Below are positions 35,016 through 47,950 of a stretch of DNA of 64,000 nucleotides, piece by piece. The notes under the pieces were generated by a model that saw only the letters and a list, made by a program, of their open reading frames with translations, ran no database searches and was not told the origin of the DNA. Every line of letters begins with the position of its first letter. Position 1 is the stretch's first letter. Source of the stretch: Byssothecium circinans (lineage: Eukaryota > Ascomycota > Dothideomycetes > Pleosporales > Massarinaceae); NCBI GenBank assembly GCA_010015675.1, contig ML977026.1, positions 237,940 through 301,939 on the forward strand. The letters are read 5' to 3'. A program made the position numbers and the translations under genes.

Positions 35016-36421
35016 CTTTGCGACAGAAGAGACAAATGTTTGGCTTAGACGAGATGTTGGTTACAACCGAGGGAATGCAAAGCGCAGACTAGAGTTCGGC
35101 TGAGATCTGAACATCTAGTCTATATCTACATTTTAGTCTTCATGATCGCCCGCTTACCACGTGCCTGCTCTCAGCTTCGCGTATTGATAATGGTCTAAGA
35201 TGTTGGTATGCAGTGACAGAGTCCGTAGGATTCGGACTCCACATGAATTGCAATCGCCGACCATCCAAGCCTAGGCGGAGGACTTACCACACTAAAAAAT
35301 TACGCATGTATTACCATCGTCGGATTGGCGTTGGCGCCGGACTCGAATATCAGCAGGATCCAATCGAGAAACACTTCCTGGCCCCGTTGGCGTTCATGTG
35401 TGTCACCGTATTTGTGAAGCGATCTCTAATCTACCTTGTTGCTGACTGCCGTGATTGTGACACCAGCGAACATGTGGAGAACGAGTGCGGACGGTAACCA
35501 CATGCGACTCAGGGATTCTATAACGTCTCGGCCTGCTAGTAGTATGAGAAAAAAGATTCCATTTCGAAGGCTTTTTCGTGATGCCCTTATTTACATTATT
35601 TTCGCTTAGGTCCTGTATTAATTACGCAGATTCGATTTGTTAGCGATCGCATGAAAATGGTGGCAGTGATAAGACTTCAGAATATAGGCAGCCCTAAGCG
35701 AACTGCTGGTTTGTCAGACTTGCACAACGCGACGGTACCCTGTCCCCATCTAAATGCGGGTAGATATGTTGTCGACTTGTTCAATATCGTTGACCATTGG
35801 CGAACCTTGGCCTGACGGAATGCAGCCAACGTGAAAGCCAGCTCGCTCGATGAACAGTGCGTCAAGCAGGTGTGAAAAGTTTGGATCCGGGGTAGCTTGC
35901 GTGTACGAGGACGGAGGTGCTTGACAAGAACGAGGGTCTATGCCCCTGAAGTAGGGCTAGATGCGGGCCGAATACCTGGTTATAGCTTTCATTACGTGAT
36001 AGTACAACACCTAGCTGTAAGGAGCTCTAGCGAGGAGGATTACTATGTAACAAGAGTCTGTAAGGTAGAGGCTACCTGCAGTTTTTGATGCACCTCATAA
36101 ACTCTTATCTACCTATTATTTTGGACGAGATATAAAGGCATCTTCACTATCTACGTGACTACCTTCGGTGCTACTCAGCCCTATTCGGCTCCACCTAGGG
36201 ACGCTGACCCACCGGCCCTCCGAGATGTTAAGCACCTCCGTACTGGCATAGGAGTCGCTTATAAACATTAGTGAGCAGTTTACGAATAAGCGATCTATTG
36301 GATTGCGTAACTTAAAAAAGAACCTAGGATTTATCAGAAGGAATCTCTCGTAAGAGCAAAAGACAGGCAAGCCTGTGAACCTTTCAAGTCGCGTAATTGG
36401 AGAAACAATAGCCTAAACAAT
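35016..36421. other. Intergenic region, partly TpA-rich
   Basis: About 1.4 kb with no supported gene. The part at about 35960-36420 is richer in TpA steps than the surroundings and holds an 84-codon minus-strand frame of odd composition (36116-36370). It could be an old transposon relic, but no ends were found. Confidence 0.35.
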
Positions 36422-37733
36422 TCACACCGGCCTCTTCAACTCAGCCACAACCAATCCCATGCTACCACGATCATACACATCCACGACATGGAATCTCAAG
36501 TCCGCAGCGGCCAACAACCTCGCATAATCAGCGCCAGTTCGCATGATGGAACCAAAAGCGACCATCAAGTGAATATCTATCTGCCGGTTCAAGCTCTCTC
36601 GGAATCTGGACGTCGATCCCGGTTCCGGGAGAATGGTATCATTGATGATGATCTTCGCGTTAGGCTTACTCTTCTCGAGAGCAGGGAGTGTCGCTTTGAG
36701 AATCTTGACAACATCCTCATCGCCCCAGTTATGCAGGACCTGGCGGAAGAGATAGATGTCGGCGCCTTGGACTGGCTGCTCGGCGAAGAAGTCGTGTGGC
36801 AAGTAGCTGATGCGGGGTTTGAGCTCTTCGCTGACAACAGCCTTTCCCTTTTCGAGCATATCCTTGTTGCTGTCCTGAACGGTGAACTTCAGACTGTCAT
36901 TGAGCTGCAGAAGGATCAGCGATGAGATGGATGCAGGAATAAATGAATCTTACTCGAGCCAGCTCCATGCTGACATGGCCGCTACCGCCCCCAATGTCAA
37001 CGACGGTGGCTTCTCCCAGGTCAGACCATGCAAACTGCTCCTTCAGCTCTCTGGTTTGCCGGTCCAGCTTCGCGATCCCAGACATGGCTGACGTGAAGCG
37101 CGCACCCATCTTCAAGTTCTCCTTGTAGAAGTCGAAAATGGGGGCGCCATGGCGCTGCTCAAACGGCGTTGTGGCGCCGTTCCTGATACTGGACGGTAGA
37201 TCGGCGCTGGCTTGAAACATTTCATCCAGTTGGTACGCGAAAGCCGAGCGAATCTCAGGCTCCTGGGCAATCATGGCCGTCACGCTCGTATGCGCAAACG
37301 TATTTTTCTCGACCTCAGTGAACCATCGTCGCGCGCAGAGTAAGCGCAGGATACGACCAGCACGACCCTCATCGATACCGGTTTTCTGCGACAGTTCACT
37401 CAGTGTGATGGTTCCATCGACAGGGAATGCGTTGAAGAAGTCGAAGGAGAAAGCCGTGTCATGGGCAGCGAGATCGTTGGGCTGGCAGGCGAGATGCCGG
37501 CCGTGCATCTTTGGCCCATTGACGAGGAAGACCAGATCGTACGCTGCATCATTGATGGAATCGCGTAGTGTTTGGTAGGTTGCGTCATCCGGCACTGGAT
37601 GCGATTGTGGCGTGAAGTTTGGCTCGGGGTGGTTTTGTTGTTTGAGGTGGGACACTACAGAGGCTGTTAGGCTTTGGAGCTGCTCTGCGAGCTGGAGAAG
37701 CGAGGAAGTGTCGCTTCCGTTTGTCGTCGCCAT
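36422..37733 (-). CDS. SAM-dependent O-methyltransferase
   Basis: Exon 1 (37733-36954) and exon 2 (36904-36422) join in phase 0 across a 49-base intron to 420 residues, a normal length for plant/fungal-type small-molecule O-methyltransferases. An N-terminal helical dimerisation region precedes a winged-helix part (LSELSQKTGIDEGRAGRILRL). The SAM motif VVDIGGGSGH (DIGGGSGH at 246-253) is intact. In exon 2, HDFFAEQPVQGADIYLFRQ leads to LHNWGDEDVVKIL with the catalytic base His near 318, then IIINDTILPEPG. It transfers a methyl group to a hydroxyl of a small molecule. It is the nearest gene to the polyketide synthase, divergent across 2.5 kb, and is the best candidate for a tailoring enzyme of that product. 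No lesions were seen. Confidence 0.87.
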
Positions 37734-40287
37734 GGTGAGATTGCGAGGATTTTTCCTAGTTGGTCAATGGCAAGGCTTTCACGACGGAGGATCTAGATGG
37801 GATGAAAACGGAATCTACATATGTACAAGATTGGCACGTTCTAGGTTACAATAGGTCGGTGTATGTATGGAAAGAATTCACTGGCACCAGGTAATACGAA
37901 GGTAATCCAGCGAGCCCGCTCCCGTAAAACACTAAAGTCTTACACGGCTTACGTACGTGCTACAACATAGAGCAGTTAATTTGTTCTGACAAAATATTCT
38001 CTCCACAACAGCCCTTCCATAGCCCCAAAACTCGTGCGAGCTTGTACCATGCACGTACGAAACATCCAACAAAGACGCTCCCTGTTACCCTATCAAATTG
38101 AATACCATGCGCACCTGCGTGAAGGCCTACGGAATCACAACATCCAACAATCGTTACGCCCATATCGGTATAGTGCCAACTATCGGCTCCCAAGACACCG
38201 AGGTCACTCTCCCGTTGTCCTGTTTTAGCCGCCGTTTGATCTCATGAATGTCCAGAAAAAATGGGGCGAATTCGTTTTCGTACACGTGCATCAGCAAATC
38301 ACGCAACGTTCAAACACGCCATGCGGCCAGTGCACCCCTGGACTCCGTTTTATCCACTAAATCACCGCCCCTAGAATGAGGCTCGCCGGACTGTCCCGAA
38401 TGCAAGGGTGCCCGGACTTGTCATCCAGAAGTTTATCTCGCACGTTAAAGTAGACCACACTGATAGTTCGCGCGAGTGTATACCACAGAAACCCGACACT
38501 TTGGCAAGCTCCGTACGTAAAATCCACTCAAGTACCCTTTATCAAGTCCACCCCGCCCTTGGCCGGGCTTGCGTGTGGGGTTCTCTAATACAAATACAGG
38601 CAAGTGAGTCTTTCGGTGCAACTAGCGACATTCCCCCCGAGCGCTAACGGCGACCGCGCATACTCTGATCTTAATTGATATTGCCACGAGAGCGGGAGCG
38701 CTACGCGCGGGTAGGCCGTTGTTCGTCACACCCCCACGGCTAACTGCTGTTCGTTTCACGCCGAGCTAACTGCTAAGTCCTAACTGCATTTAAACACACC
38801 TACATGAGATGTATGGAATTCGAAGGCCCAATCGTCCCTGCGCTGAGCTGGTCAGACCTTTATCTAACTGATCGGCTTTGCACACCTTGTCGACCGGGTG
38901 GAGCAATACCACCTAGGTAGTAGGCGAAGCCCGTGTTGAATATCACAGTGTCTACTGGTGGCAATGAACCGCTCGGTATTCCTTGCCGTTCTAGACACTA
39001 GGTAGTCTTGAATTTTGTTTGCTTCCCGAGTGGAGTTTGCTCAAGTAAGTTTAACGTTGAATGGGTACTGCGTCTTGCCAACTCCGACGGGACAAACAAG
39101 ATATTGAGTCGTACTTTATGCGGCCTCTTTGATTGGCGCACCACTGTTGTAAACTCTTCAACCTGCAATTTGATTGGCCAAAGCATAAAAACCTACAACA
39201 ACTGTACCGCCAATTCCTGATATCTTAGCAACTCTATTGGCCGTTGCTCCTTCTAGAACCCTTACCAGTAATCCTGTTTGTCCCTTCGGAGTTGACTAGA
39301 CGCAGTAACCCTCGAGCACTGTGGATAGTGCCATGGATTAAAACTGGGGCCGGGGAAATCGGTCGTCCCACCGGTGACCTGACACCTCTCCCCAACAGAG
39401 TTATCGGCCGTCAGCGATTGATGTCCGTCGAATTCGCAACCCTAACCGCAGAATCTCACACCTATGCTGACTATATGCCGTGCATGCTTACCTTTCGTGC
39501 GTACGGCGTCTAAGATCTTCAGTCACGACATCTCACGTCTTACAGGATGCACATCTCACTTCTCCCATAGTACCTCAACATAAACAACCGAGCGCAAAGA
39601 TACGACAATCACGTCAGCGTCGCCAGCCCCTGTAAAACGTACGCGAGAGGGAAAAAACTCTGGTCCGCGGAAGAATTACTTGACTACGTGCGGTGAAGGA
39701 TACCCGCGTCGAGCGATTGTGGAGACTACAACCAACTGAGGGGCCTGCGACTGCGGAGATAGAGGAAGTTTTGAGGAAGGTGTGCGTGGACAAGATACAT
39801 AGATACCGTGATACTGTACATAGCCTAAAAAGTTGCGGCGCAGGACCCACGTACACCCTGTTTGGATCCTAGGTACAGCGCATTCGGAGAGACACCTACA
39901 TATGTATGCAACCACCTGCTTAGTCGCGGCTAGTCGCACAAGTCGCACAAATCCAGACCCTGGGGCCTGGGGCGAGCATGCCCGACATGTACGCAATCTC
40001 GAACCGTGCGAGAGCAGAAAATCAGCGCTGGGCGGTGAAATTGTGAACGCTGTAAGACTAGTCGTTTGCGGAAGACGCAGGATAGGGAGAGGGAGCGGAA
40101 TATAGTGGAATGTATGTATAGATGGGGATCAAAGTCGCCGTGGAAAGAAGTGGGGCTTTCTGTCAGCTCGCTGCGGATGAAATCACTTGGACTTATTCAA
40201 CATTGTTCTTGTGTGGCTTCTTACTGCTTATTGTGCTTTTTGCGTCTTTGCCGCTCGTTTCTTGTTCGTGTCGAATCGTGAATCGTT
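37734..40287. promoter_or_regulatory. Divergent region between O-methyltransferase and PKS
   Basis: A 2.5-kb space shared by the promoters of the O-methyltransferase (minus) and the HR-PKS (plus). It contains an imperfect inverted repeat (39063-39101 and 39272-39311) with a third partial copy near 39013-39050. The last 150 bases before ATG 40288 are T-rich. No binding site for a cluster regulator could be assigned, and no Zn2Cys6 regulator gene is present nearby. Confidence 0.4.
39063..39311. repeat. Imperfect inverted repeat, arms of about 39 bases
   Basis: The arm at 39063-39101, read on the minus strand, matches the arm at 39272-39311 on the plus strand at about 34 of 39 positions (core TTTGTCCC, GGAGTTG, GACGCAGTA). 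The loop is about 170 bases. A weaker direct copy of the right arm lies at about 39013-39050. It could be the remains of a small inverted-repeat transposon; no target duplication was found. Confidence 0.5.
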
Positions 40288-43200
40288 ATGGCTCCTATGC
40301 TGGGAGAGAACGTTTCGGGTGCGAGTACGCCGTATACGACATACTCGGAATCCTCGTCGAGTGGTGGGTTGAATGGAGAGACGAACGGTGTTAATGATGG
40401 AACTACGAATGGTTTCAGTCATACTACAGCGGGTGCCAGCACTCCACCAGTCCCCATTGCCATTGTAGGAATGGGTACGTTGATTCCTAGAGAAATGCTT
40501 ACAGGTTGCAAAGGACTGACCATTGCACAGCATGTCGACTCCCCGGCGATATTTCCAAGCCATCAGACCTATGGACCCTCCTCGAAGAAAAGCGAACCGG
40601 TTACAAGGACTTCGATTCCTCCCGCTTCAACATCGACGCGTACTACCATCCCACAGGCCAACGCCCCGGCAGCATCAACACCCGCGGGGGCAACCTGATC
40701 AACACCGACGTCCGCCTCTTCGACCACACATTCTTCCACCTCAAGCCCTCGGAAACCTTAACCCTCGACCCGCTCCAACGAAAGCTCCTCGAAGTAACCT
40801 ACGAAGCTTTCGAAGCCTCGGGCGAACCATGGGACGCCTTCGCCGGATCCCGCACCGGCGTCTTCGTAGGGAGTTTCGGCACCGATTACGTGACATCGCA
40901 GATGCTGGATATGGATTTCGCGCTGCCGTATACTGCGACGGGCGCGAGTAAGACCATCCTAAGTAATCGCATCAACCACGTGTTCGACCTCAGGGGGCCG
41001 AGTATGACGGTGGATACAGCGTGTGCGAGTTCCATATATGCGCTTCATGCGGCGGTGAGCGCGATACGGAATGGGGAGTGTGAGGCCGCGATTGTGGCGG
41101 GATGTAATTTGATTCAAGCACCGGAGATGCAACAGTTTGTTGGTGTTCTGGGTGCGTTGTCGGGGAGCTCGACTTGCCATACATTCGACAAGGCGGCCGA
41201 TGGGTATAGTCGATCCGAGGGTATCTGCGCTGTCTACCTGAGACGGTACGACGATGCGGTCCAAGGGCGGTATCCTGTGAGAGCCGTTATACGCGGGACG
41301 GCCGTGAATTCCAATGGGAGGACGGCGGGGATCACGCATCCGTCGGCTGATGGGCAGGAGGCACTTATCAGGCAGGCGTATAAGAGTGCGCAGCTGAGTC
41401 CTGGGACGACGGGGTACTTTGAGTGCCATGGTACGGGAACGCCTGTCGGCGATCCGATTGAGGTAGCGGCTGTGGGGAGAGTTTTTAGCTCGCATCAGAG
41501 GGATGATGCGAGGTTGCTGATTGGGTCTGTCAAGACGAATTTGGGACATTCGGAATCAGCGAGCAGCTTGACGGGAGTAATGAAGGCGGTGTTGTGTCTT
41601 GAGAAGGCCGCGATACCGGCGTCGGTTGGCATTGAGAACTTCAATCCGAGCAGTAAGTTGAGCAATGTCCTGCAATCGTGAACAGACTCTGACATCGTGC
41701 AGTTGACTTTGAGAAATCAAAAGTACATGTCGTCACCGAGATGACCCCTTGGCCTGAAAATCGGCTGAAACGTGCGAGCGTGAACTCTTTCGGTTACGGT
41801 GGTGCAAATGGACACTGTATCCTCGACCATCCCGATCTCCTTGATCCAGAATCAGCGCTTCACACATCTGAGTCGAAATCAAGAAGACTAGTCCTCCTCC
41901 CTTTCTCCGCACACGATGATGCCGCACTCTCAGCCAACGTCGACGCACTACAACACAGCATCAATGAGCTCTCCCTCTCCGATGTCGCATACACACTTTC
42001 TAGCCGACGAACACGCTTCTCCAACCGCACGTACGCAATCGTCGACAGCACCTCCACCATCGATATCCCAAGCGCTATCGAACCTGTGTCAAAGACTTCA
42101 GCAAACCAAACTTCTCGCATAGGTTTTGTATTCACGGGCCAAGGAGCACAATGGCATGCCATGGGCAGCGCTCTCTTTGAATACGCAGAGTTCAGAGACT
42201 CAATCCGTGCCCAAGACGCCATCATCGCCTCGCTGTCCGCCGTACCAAAACCAGGGTGGACCATTGAAGGTATCCTCACCGGCTCCTCTTCTGAATCAGT
42301 CCAAGACCCCGAAATATCGCAAACCGTCTGTACCGCCCTCCAAGTCGGTCTCGTCGACCTCTTACACACCTGGAACATCTCCCCCAGCGGAACAATCGGC
42401 CACTCTTCCGGTGAAATCGCCGCTGCTTACGCCGCCAGACAGCTCTCCCGCGCGGAAGCGATCGTCATCGCCTACTGCCGCGGCCAATCCGTGATCGAAA
42501 ACAAGCAATCCGGCGCTATGCTGGCAGTGGGCATGTCCCACGAAGACGCACTAGCGAAACTCACCGAGGCCGAAAACCCACGCATCAAAGTCGCCGCTAT
42601 CAATTCGCCGGATAGTACCACGCTCTCGGGTGACGCTGCAGAAGTTGAGGCTCTGGCTGCCAGACTCACGGCCGAAGGAGCTTTCGCGAGGCTGCTCAAG
42701 ACAGGTGGTAATGCGTACCATTCGCACCATATGACCGCAATAGGCGAAAGGTATGAAGAAATGCTCACATCCGCACTTTCAGAATTGCATGCTATTCAGT
42801 CGTCTGAGGACTATAGAAAGAAAGTCGGTGAAGCAGAGTCACGCCACTCAAAGTGCCGATGGGTTTCGTCGGTCACGCCATTCAAGGCCGCCGCTGTTCG
42901 GCCAGCGTACTGGCGCCAGAACCTTGAGTCGCCTGTCCGGTTTTCCGAGGCAGCCGAGATGCTGTTGACGGATACGGCTTCGAACGAGCAGATCGATATC
43001 TTGATTGAGATTGGCCCGCATTCGGCGCTGCAGGGCCCATTGAAGAGGATCACGGCTATCGCGGCTGCGGGATATGGTGTACGCGTGCCCGTGTATCTCT
43101 CAGCCTTGAAGCGGTTCGCGGATGGGATGAGGAATCTGCTTGAGCTTTCTGGGTCGCTTTTTGCGCTGAACCATGGAGTCGACCTTGCTGCCGTTAATGC

Positions 43201-46200
43201 GGCGGATGATGTCGATTGCAAAGGTCTCGTTTATGGGAAGGTGTGTGTTGACATGCCGACATACTGCTACTCGTATGGTCCGATGCTGTACCATGAACCT
43301 CGTCTTGCTCGTGAGAAGCGGCAGAGAGCTACCTTGTGCCATGACCTGCTTGGTGTTGTCGGCGTCGGAGGTGCAAAGGATCGACCATTCTGGAGAAACC
43401 TTCTTCGACACAAGGACCTCCCATGGCTAGGCCACCATCGTCTGCTTCCTAATGCAGTCCTTCCCGGAGCCGCGTATGTCTGCGCAGCTATGGAAGCCGC
43501 TCGCCAGTACGTGTCCGAGCGCAATGGCCTACCTGAAAATTACTGTTACCATCTGCGCAATGTGAGCATCCGGGCCGCTCTGACCATACCAGACGATGAG
43601 TTTGGTGTAGAAATGGTGACCAACTTGCAAGTCTCATCACATTCAGAAGACTGGCTAGAATTCAAGATCTCCTCGGTCGACAAGGACGGACTCAAGTGGA
43701 CGGAGAACGCATCTGGAACCATCTCCATCAAAGCATCGCCCAACAAGACTCTTCGTCGCCTCGATGAACGTATCAATGCGCGCCGTGTCGACACACAGAA
43801 CTGGTACTCAGAATTTGAGCGCATCGGTCTCGGGTACGGAAAAGCATTTCAATGCCTTTCTGAGATCCAATCAGATCCATACAAGCACCTCGCCTCAGCA
43901 AAGCTTCAGCTCCAAACAACCCAAGAGATGTTCAAGGGCCCAGAGTCGTCATATCCCATCCACCCAGCATCTTTGGACGCCTGTTTCCAACTTGCAATTA
44001 TCGCAATCCACGGTGGCCAGACGGGTCAGATGAAGCATGGTTTCATCCCTGTGTCGATCGATGACTTGACCGTGTGGCCACAGGCAGCACAAGACTTTGC
44101 TCAGACAATCTGCCAAACGGAAATGGAAGGCTTGCGAACAGCTTGCGCCCAGATCCAAGTCCTCACACCATCTGGTCTGCCGCGAGTTGAATTGTCGAAT
44201 TTGAAGGCTGTGTCGTACTACGGCGGTGTTGAGCGAGCGACAGCGCCTGATCTGCATGAGTACAGTCGTTTGGTATGGAAACCTGACATCACTGCGCTCA
44301 ACAGTGACCAAGCAGCCCGAGCCCTCACCTCCTCTTCCACTCTAAAGGATGCTCAACGCTTAGAGAAGTTCCTTCAGCTAGTTGGCCTCGCAGGCCATAA
44401 CTCCCCAAGCATGAGCGTGCTCGAGATCAACGGTGGTGCTGCACTCACGGAAGCTGCGCTTAGTAGACTAGGTGGCGACATCCCCAACAAAAGCTACGCC
44501 TCATACACCGTAACGGGCCATTCGACCGAGAAGCTCGACAAGGCCCAGAACAATCTCAAAGCTTTCAAGAACGTTGAATACAAGATATTCAATCTCGCTC
44601 AAGATCCCGCCAGCCAAGGATTCACCACGCAGTTTGACTACGTGATTGCTTCCGAGATGCCCTTTGCGCAGCTCGTCTCCAGTCTGAAGAACATCCGCAG
44701 CCTGTTGAAAGTTGGTGGAAGATTGATGCTTCTCCGGGAAGAAGATTCGGCTCTTCTCAGTGATGAACAACGTACCGAGCTTGCCACGAATGGTTTCTCC
44801 ACGCAAATCGCCGACGGTGCCATCCTCGTCGCCACAGCCATAGATCAAACACCCAAGCCCTCATCAGCACCTTCCCCATCCGAAACGGTTTACATTGTTC
44901 ACGACGAAGAGCCAAGCTATCTGCTCCCAGCCATCGAACAACAAATCCGCTCCTCTGGCCTTTCACCTTCATCCCTCGCACTCTCAAGTGCAGGCACCAT
45001 CTCTGAAAACTCCCGCGTAATCATCACCCTAGACCTAGAAGCGAAAGGTCTCTTCGACATTTCAGAAACCTCCTTCTACCACTTCAAAGACATCATGATG
45101 CGCTGCTCGTCTATTCTCTGGTTGACAAAGGATAGTCCTGTCGCATCCGAGACACCCGCTGCTGCGCTCGCTACAGGTTTCATCAGGACGTTACCGAAGG
45201 AACGTCCGGAAGCGAACTTTGGCATTATGCATCTGGATCTCAAGTCCCAGGCGAGCAACAGCGATGACTTGGCTGGCTTCATCGTTCGTCAGGAAGCAAA
45301 AGTCGCGCAGGGTATTGCGGAGTTGGAGTATGCGATTCATGACGGTGTGGGATACATCCCTCGCCAGTTGTTTGACGACGCCTTGAACAAGCGGTTCCGA
45401 GCCATCAATACTCCGTCCACCGAGCCGGTTGATGTGCATCTTGAAGAACAGGAACCAGCAGTCGTCGACTTTATCACGCCGGGTCTCATCAGCTCCGCGC
45501 ACTTCAAGCGAGACGATACCATCCTTGGTCCGCTCGAGGATGACTATATCGAGATCAAGACAGCTGCCATCGGGCTCACTGAGAAAGACGTCGGAGGCGA
45601 TGACGGCCTGACTGATGTCGCAGGCACTGTGCTCAAGTGCGGTTCCACGGTGACCAACTTCAAGCCTGGCGACCGCGTGTTCTCTCTCGCGCGCAGCAGG
45701 CTCGCCACGCATGTCCGCGTTCCGGCCAGTTTGGCTCAGCCTATGGGATCTGATGAAGTCTTTAGCAATATGGCGACCGTGCCATCCGCATTCTGCTCGG
45801 CTTTGTATGCGCTAGTTCACGTCGCGCGTGTAAGGAAGGGCGACCGTGTATTCGTCCAGTCACCTACTAGCAGCTTGGGGCTTGCAGCAATCCAGATTGC
45901 GACCAGCGTTGGCGCTGAGATATTCGCGTCAGTGCAAACTGCCCACCAGGAGCAATATCTCAAGAAAGATTTCGCCATTTCCGAGGGGAATCTGATCACC
46001 GTGTCGCCGAATGACCAGATAGACGACGTTGTAGCGAGATTGGTGGCCGCGACGAAAGGTAAAGGCTTCAATGTCATCCTCAGCAATATCACCGATAGCT
46101 TGATGAGCTCTATCGGGAGATGCATTGCCCCTCGCGGTTCCTTCATCCATGCCGGCAAGCTCGACGCCCAGCATCGCCGCAGTGTCGGGCTAGACGTCCT

Positions 46201-47656
46201 CGACCGCAACGCGACATTCTCTTCCTTCGACCTGTATTCTCTATCGACCCAAGACATCGCGTTCTGCTCCGAGCTCATGGAGGAAGTGGGCGCCATGCTC
46301 CGCAACAACACCATCCGTCCTCTCTTCTCCGCACACGTGCACCCAATCTCGCAACTCACGCAAGCCCTTCACCAACTCTCCAAGACGGAGCAAATTGGCA
46401 AGCTCGTGCTCGACTTTGGGAGCTCAAGCGAAACAGTTAAGATGATTCCGTCCGCACCTCAAGCTATATTCGACCCTCACGCGGAGTACATTCTCGTGGG
46501 AGGCCTAGGCGGTCTCGGAATGAGCGTGCTGCAATGGTGGGTGCTTCGCGGCGCTCGACATTTGACCGTTTGGTCGCGATCCGGACCATCGGCCCCACAA
46601 GCCATCAAGATGGTCGAAGACATGCGCCTCGCCGGTGTGGAGATGCACGTGAAGAAATGCGACGTGACCTCTCGCGAACAAGTGGAAGAAGCCATGCGCG
46701 AAGCCTCCGCAAGGCATCCCGTCAAGGGTATCCTCAACACTGCCGTTACCTACGCCGACAGCTTTTTTGTCAGCTTGCCTTACGACCAGTGGAAGCTCGG
46801 CCTCTCAGCCAAGGTCCAGGGCTCCATCAACCTACACGAGGTGTCTATCGAGCAGAAGCTCAAACTCGATTTCTTCGTCATGACGAGTTCGATCGACGGC
46901 TTGCTCGCTCTACCAACGACAGGAGCGTACTGCGCTGCGAACTGCTTCCAAGACGCGCTCGCCCGACACCGGAGATTGAATGGACTTCCCGCCTGCGCCA
47001 TCGGATTCGGTCTGATCACCGAAGTCACCGAGGTCGCGACAATGGAGCAAGTGCTCGCCAACCAGCGAAACAACCAGTTGTACCAGACTGACGAGTTTAC
47101 ATTCCTGCATCAGGTCGAAGCCGCTTTCCTACCGGACCCGGTGGCGGATGATAGTTCTCGTCGCTTCGATCCTCTTGCTACGGCTCAGATAATGACTGGA
47201 TTGGAGCCATCGAAATTGGCTGGTGCGTATCGCGCTGGTGAAAGCCCAATGTGGCGTGGCGAAAGCAGAGTCGCGCACATTGCTCGTGCCATGTACGATC
47301 ATCTCTCGGCCTCGTCAGATGGACAGGTCGAACCGAGCGAGGAGAAGGCGACGAAGGTGGCAGCGCCGGTGCATGCTGCTATTCAAGCCGGAAAGACGCA
47401 GGCGGCTATCGATCTCGTCACTACGATCCTGGTACAGCGCATCGCTGTACTACTTATGATACCCATGGAGAGTATCGTGGCCATGAAGTCGGTGGCACAC
47501 TATGGGGTGGACTCTTTGGTGGCGGTCGAGTTGAGGAGCTGGATGCTGGTTACGTTTGAGTTTGCAGTTCCGCTGTTGAAGCTGCTGGATGAAAGCGTTA
47601 GCATTGAAGAACTTGCTGGGGCGGTGGTGGAGAACTTATCTTCTAAAGCTGCGTAA
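40288..47656 (+). CDS. Highly reducing iterative type I polyketide synthase
   Basis: Three exons (40288-40474, 40531-41652 and 41703-47656) join in frame to 2420 residues; the introns are 56 and 50 bases, and the first splice restores GMACRLPGD. Domain order: KS (about 55-480) with DTACASS, catalytic Cys227, plus ECHGTGTPVGDP and KTNLGHSES; AT (about 590-905) with GQGAQW and GHSSGE, Ser671; DH (about 985-1275) with His1015 and the later LDACFQ Asp; a short degenerate methyltransferase-like segment (about 1290-1480); ER (about 1700-1985); KR (about 2025-2210) with GGLGGLG, Ser and Tyr2179; ACP (about 2340-2415) with GVDSL, Ser2374. There is no release domain, so the product must be freed by another enzyme or hydrolysis. 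Oddities: the SAM motif reads LEINGGAAL near 1343, the ER nucleotide motif reads SPTSSLGLAA (1824-1833), and the DH HxxxGxxxxP has Pro for Gly. KS, AT, KR and ACP look functional. The product is unknown. Confidence 0.93.
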
Positions 47657-47950
47657 AATAGGTGTTATGGTGTCTCTCTTTCTAGATGAGGATATCCGGT
47701 TAATTGTCGCTATGTTTCTGTTAGGTGTTGGTAGGACGGATGCTCATGATTTAATGGATTTGCTATATTTTTCCTCCCATCGAATTTCAACTGCCATACA
47801 TTTGGTACGAAGAGATACCTGCCCCATTGCATGACCGTATTGTATGGCTGATTACACTTGTGTCAACTCGAGTTCCACAAGGCTGTTCCTGGCGCCCGAT
47901 AGAAGACAACAGAGTTGCTCATGCCATCACTGCCCATCGCTTAGATCGCC

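Noticed and set aside
40959..41549. 196-codon antisense frame in the KS part of the PKS gene
   Set aside because: Mirror of a conserved coding region with strong codon bias; Arg/Pro-rich and without motifs.
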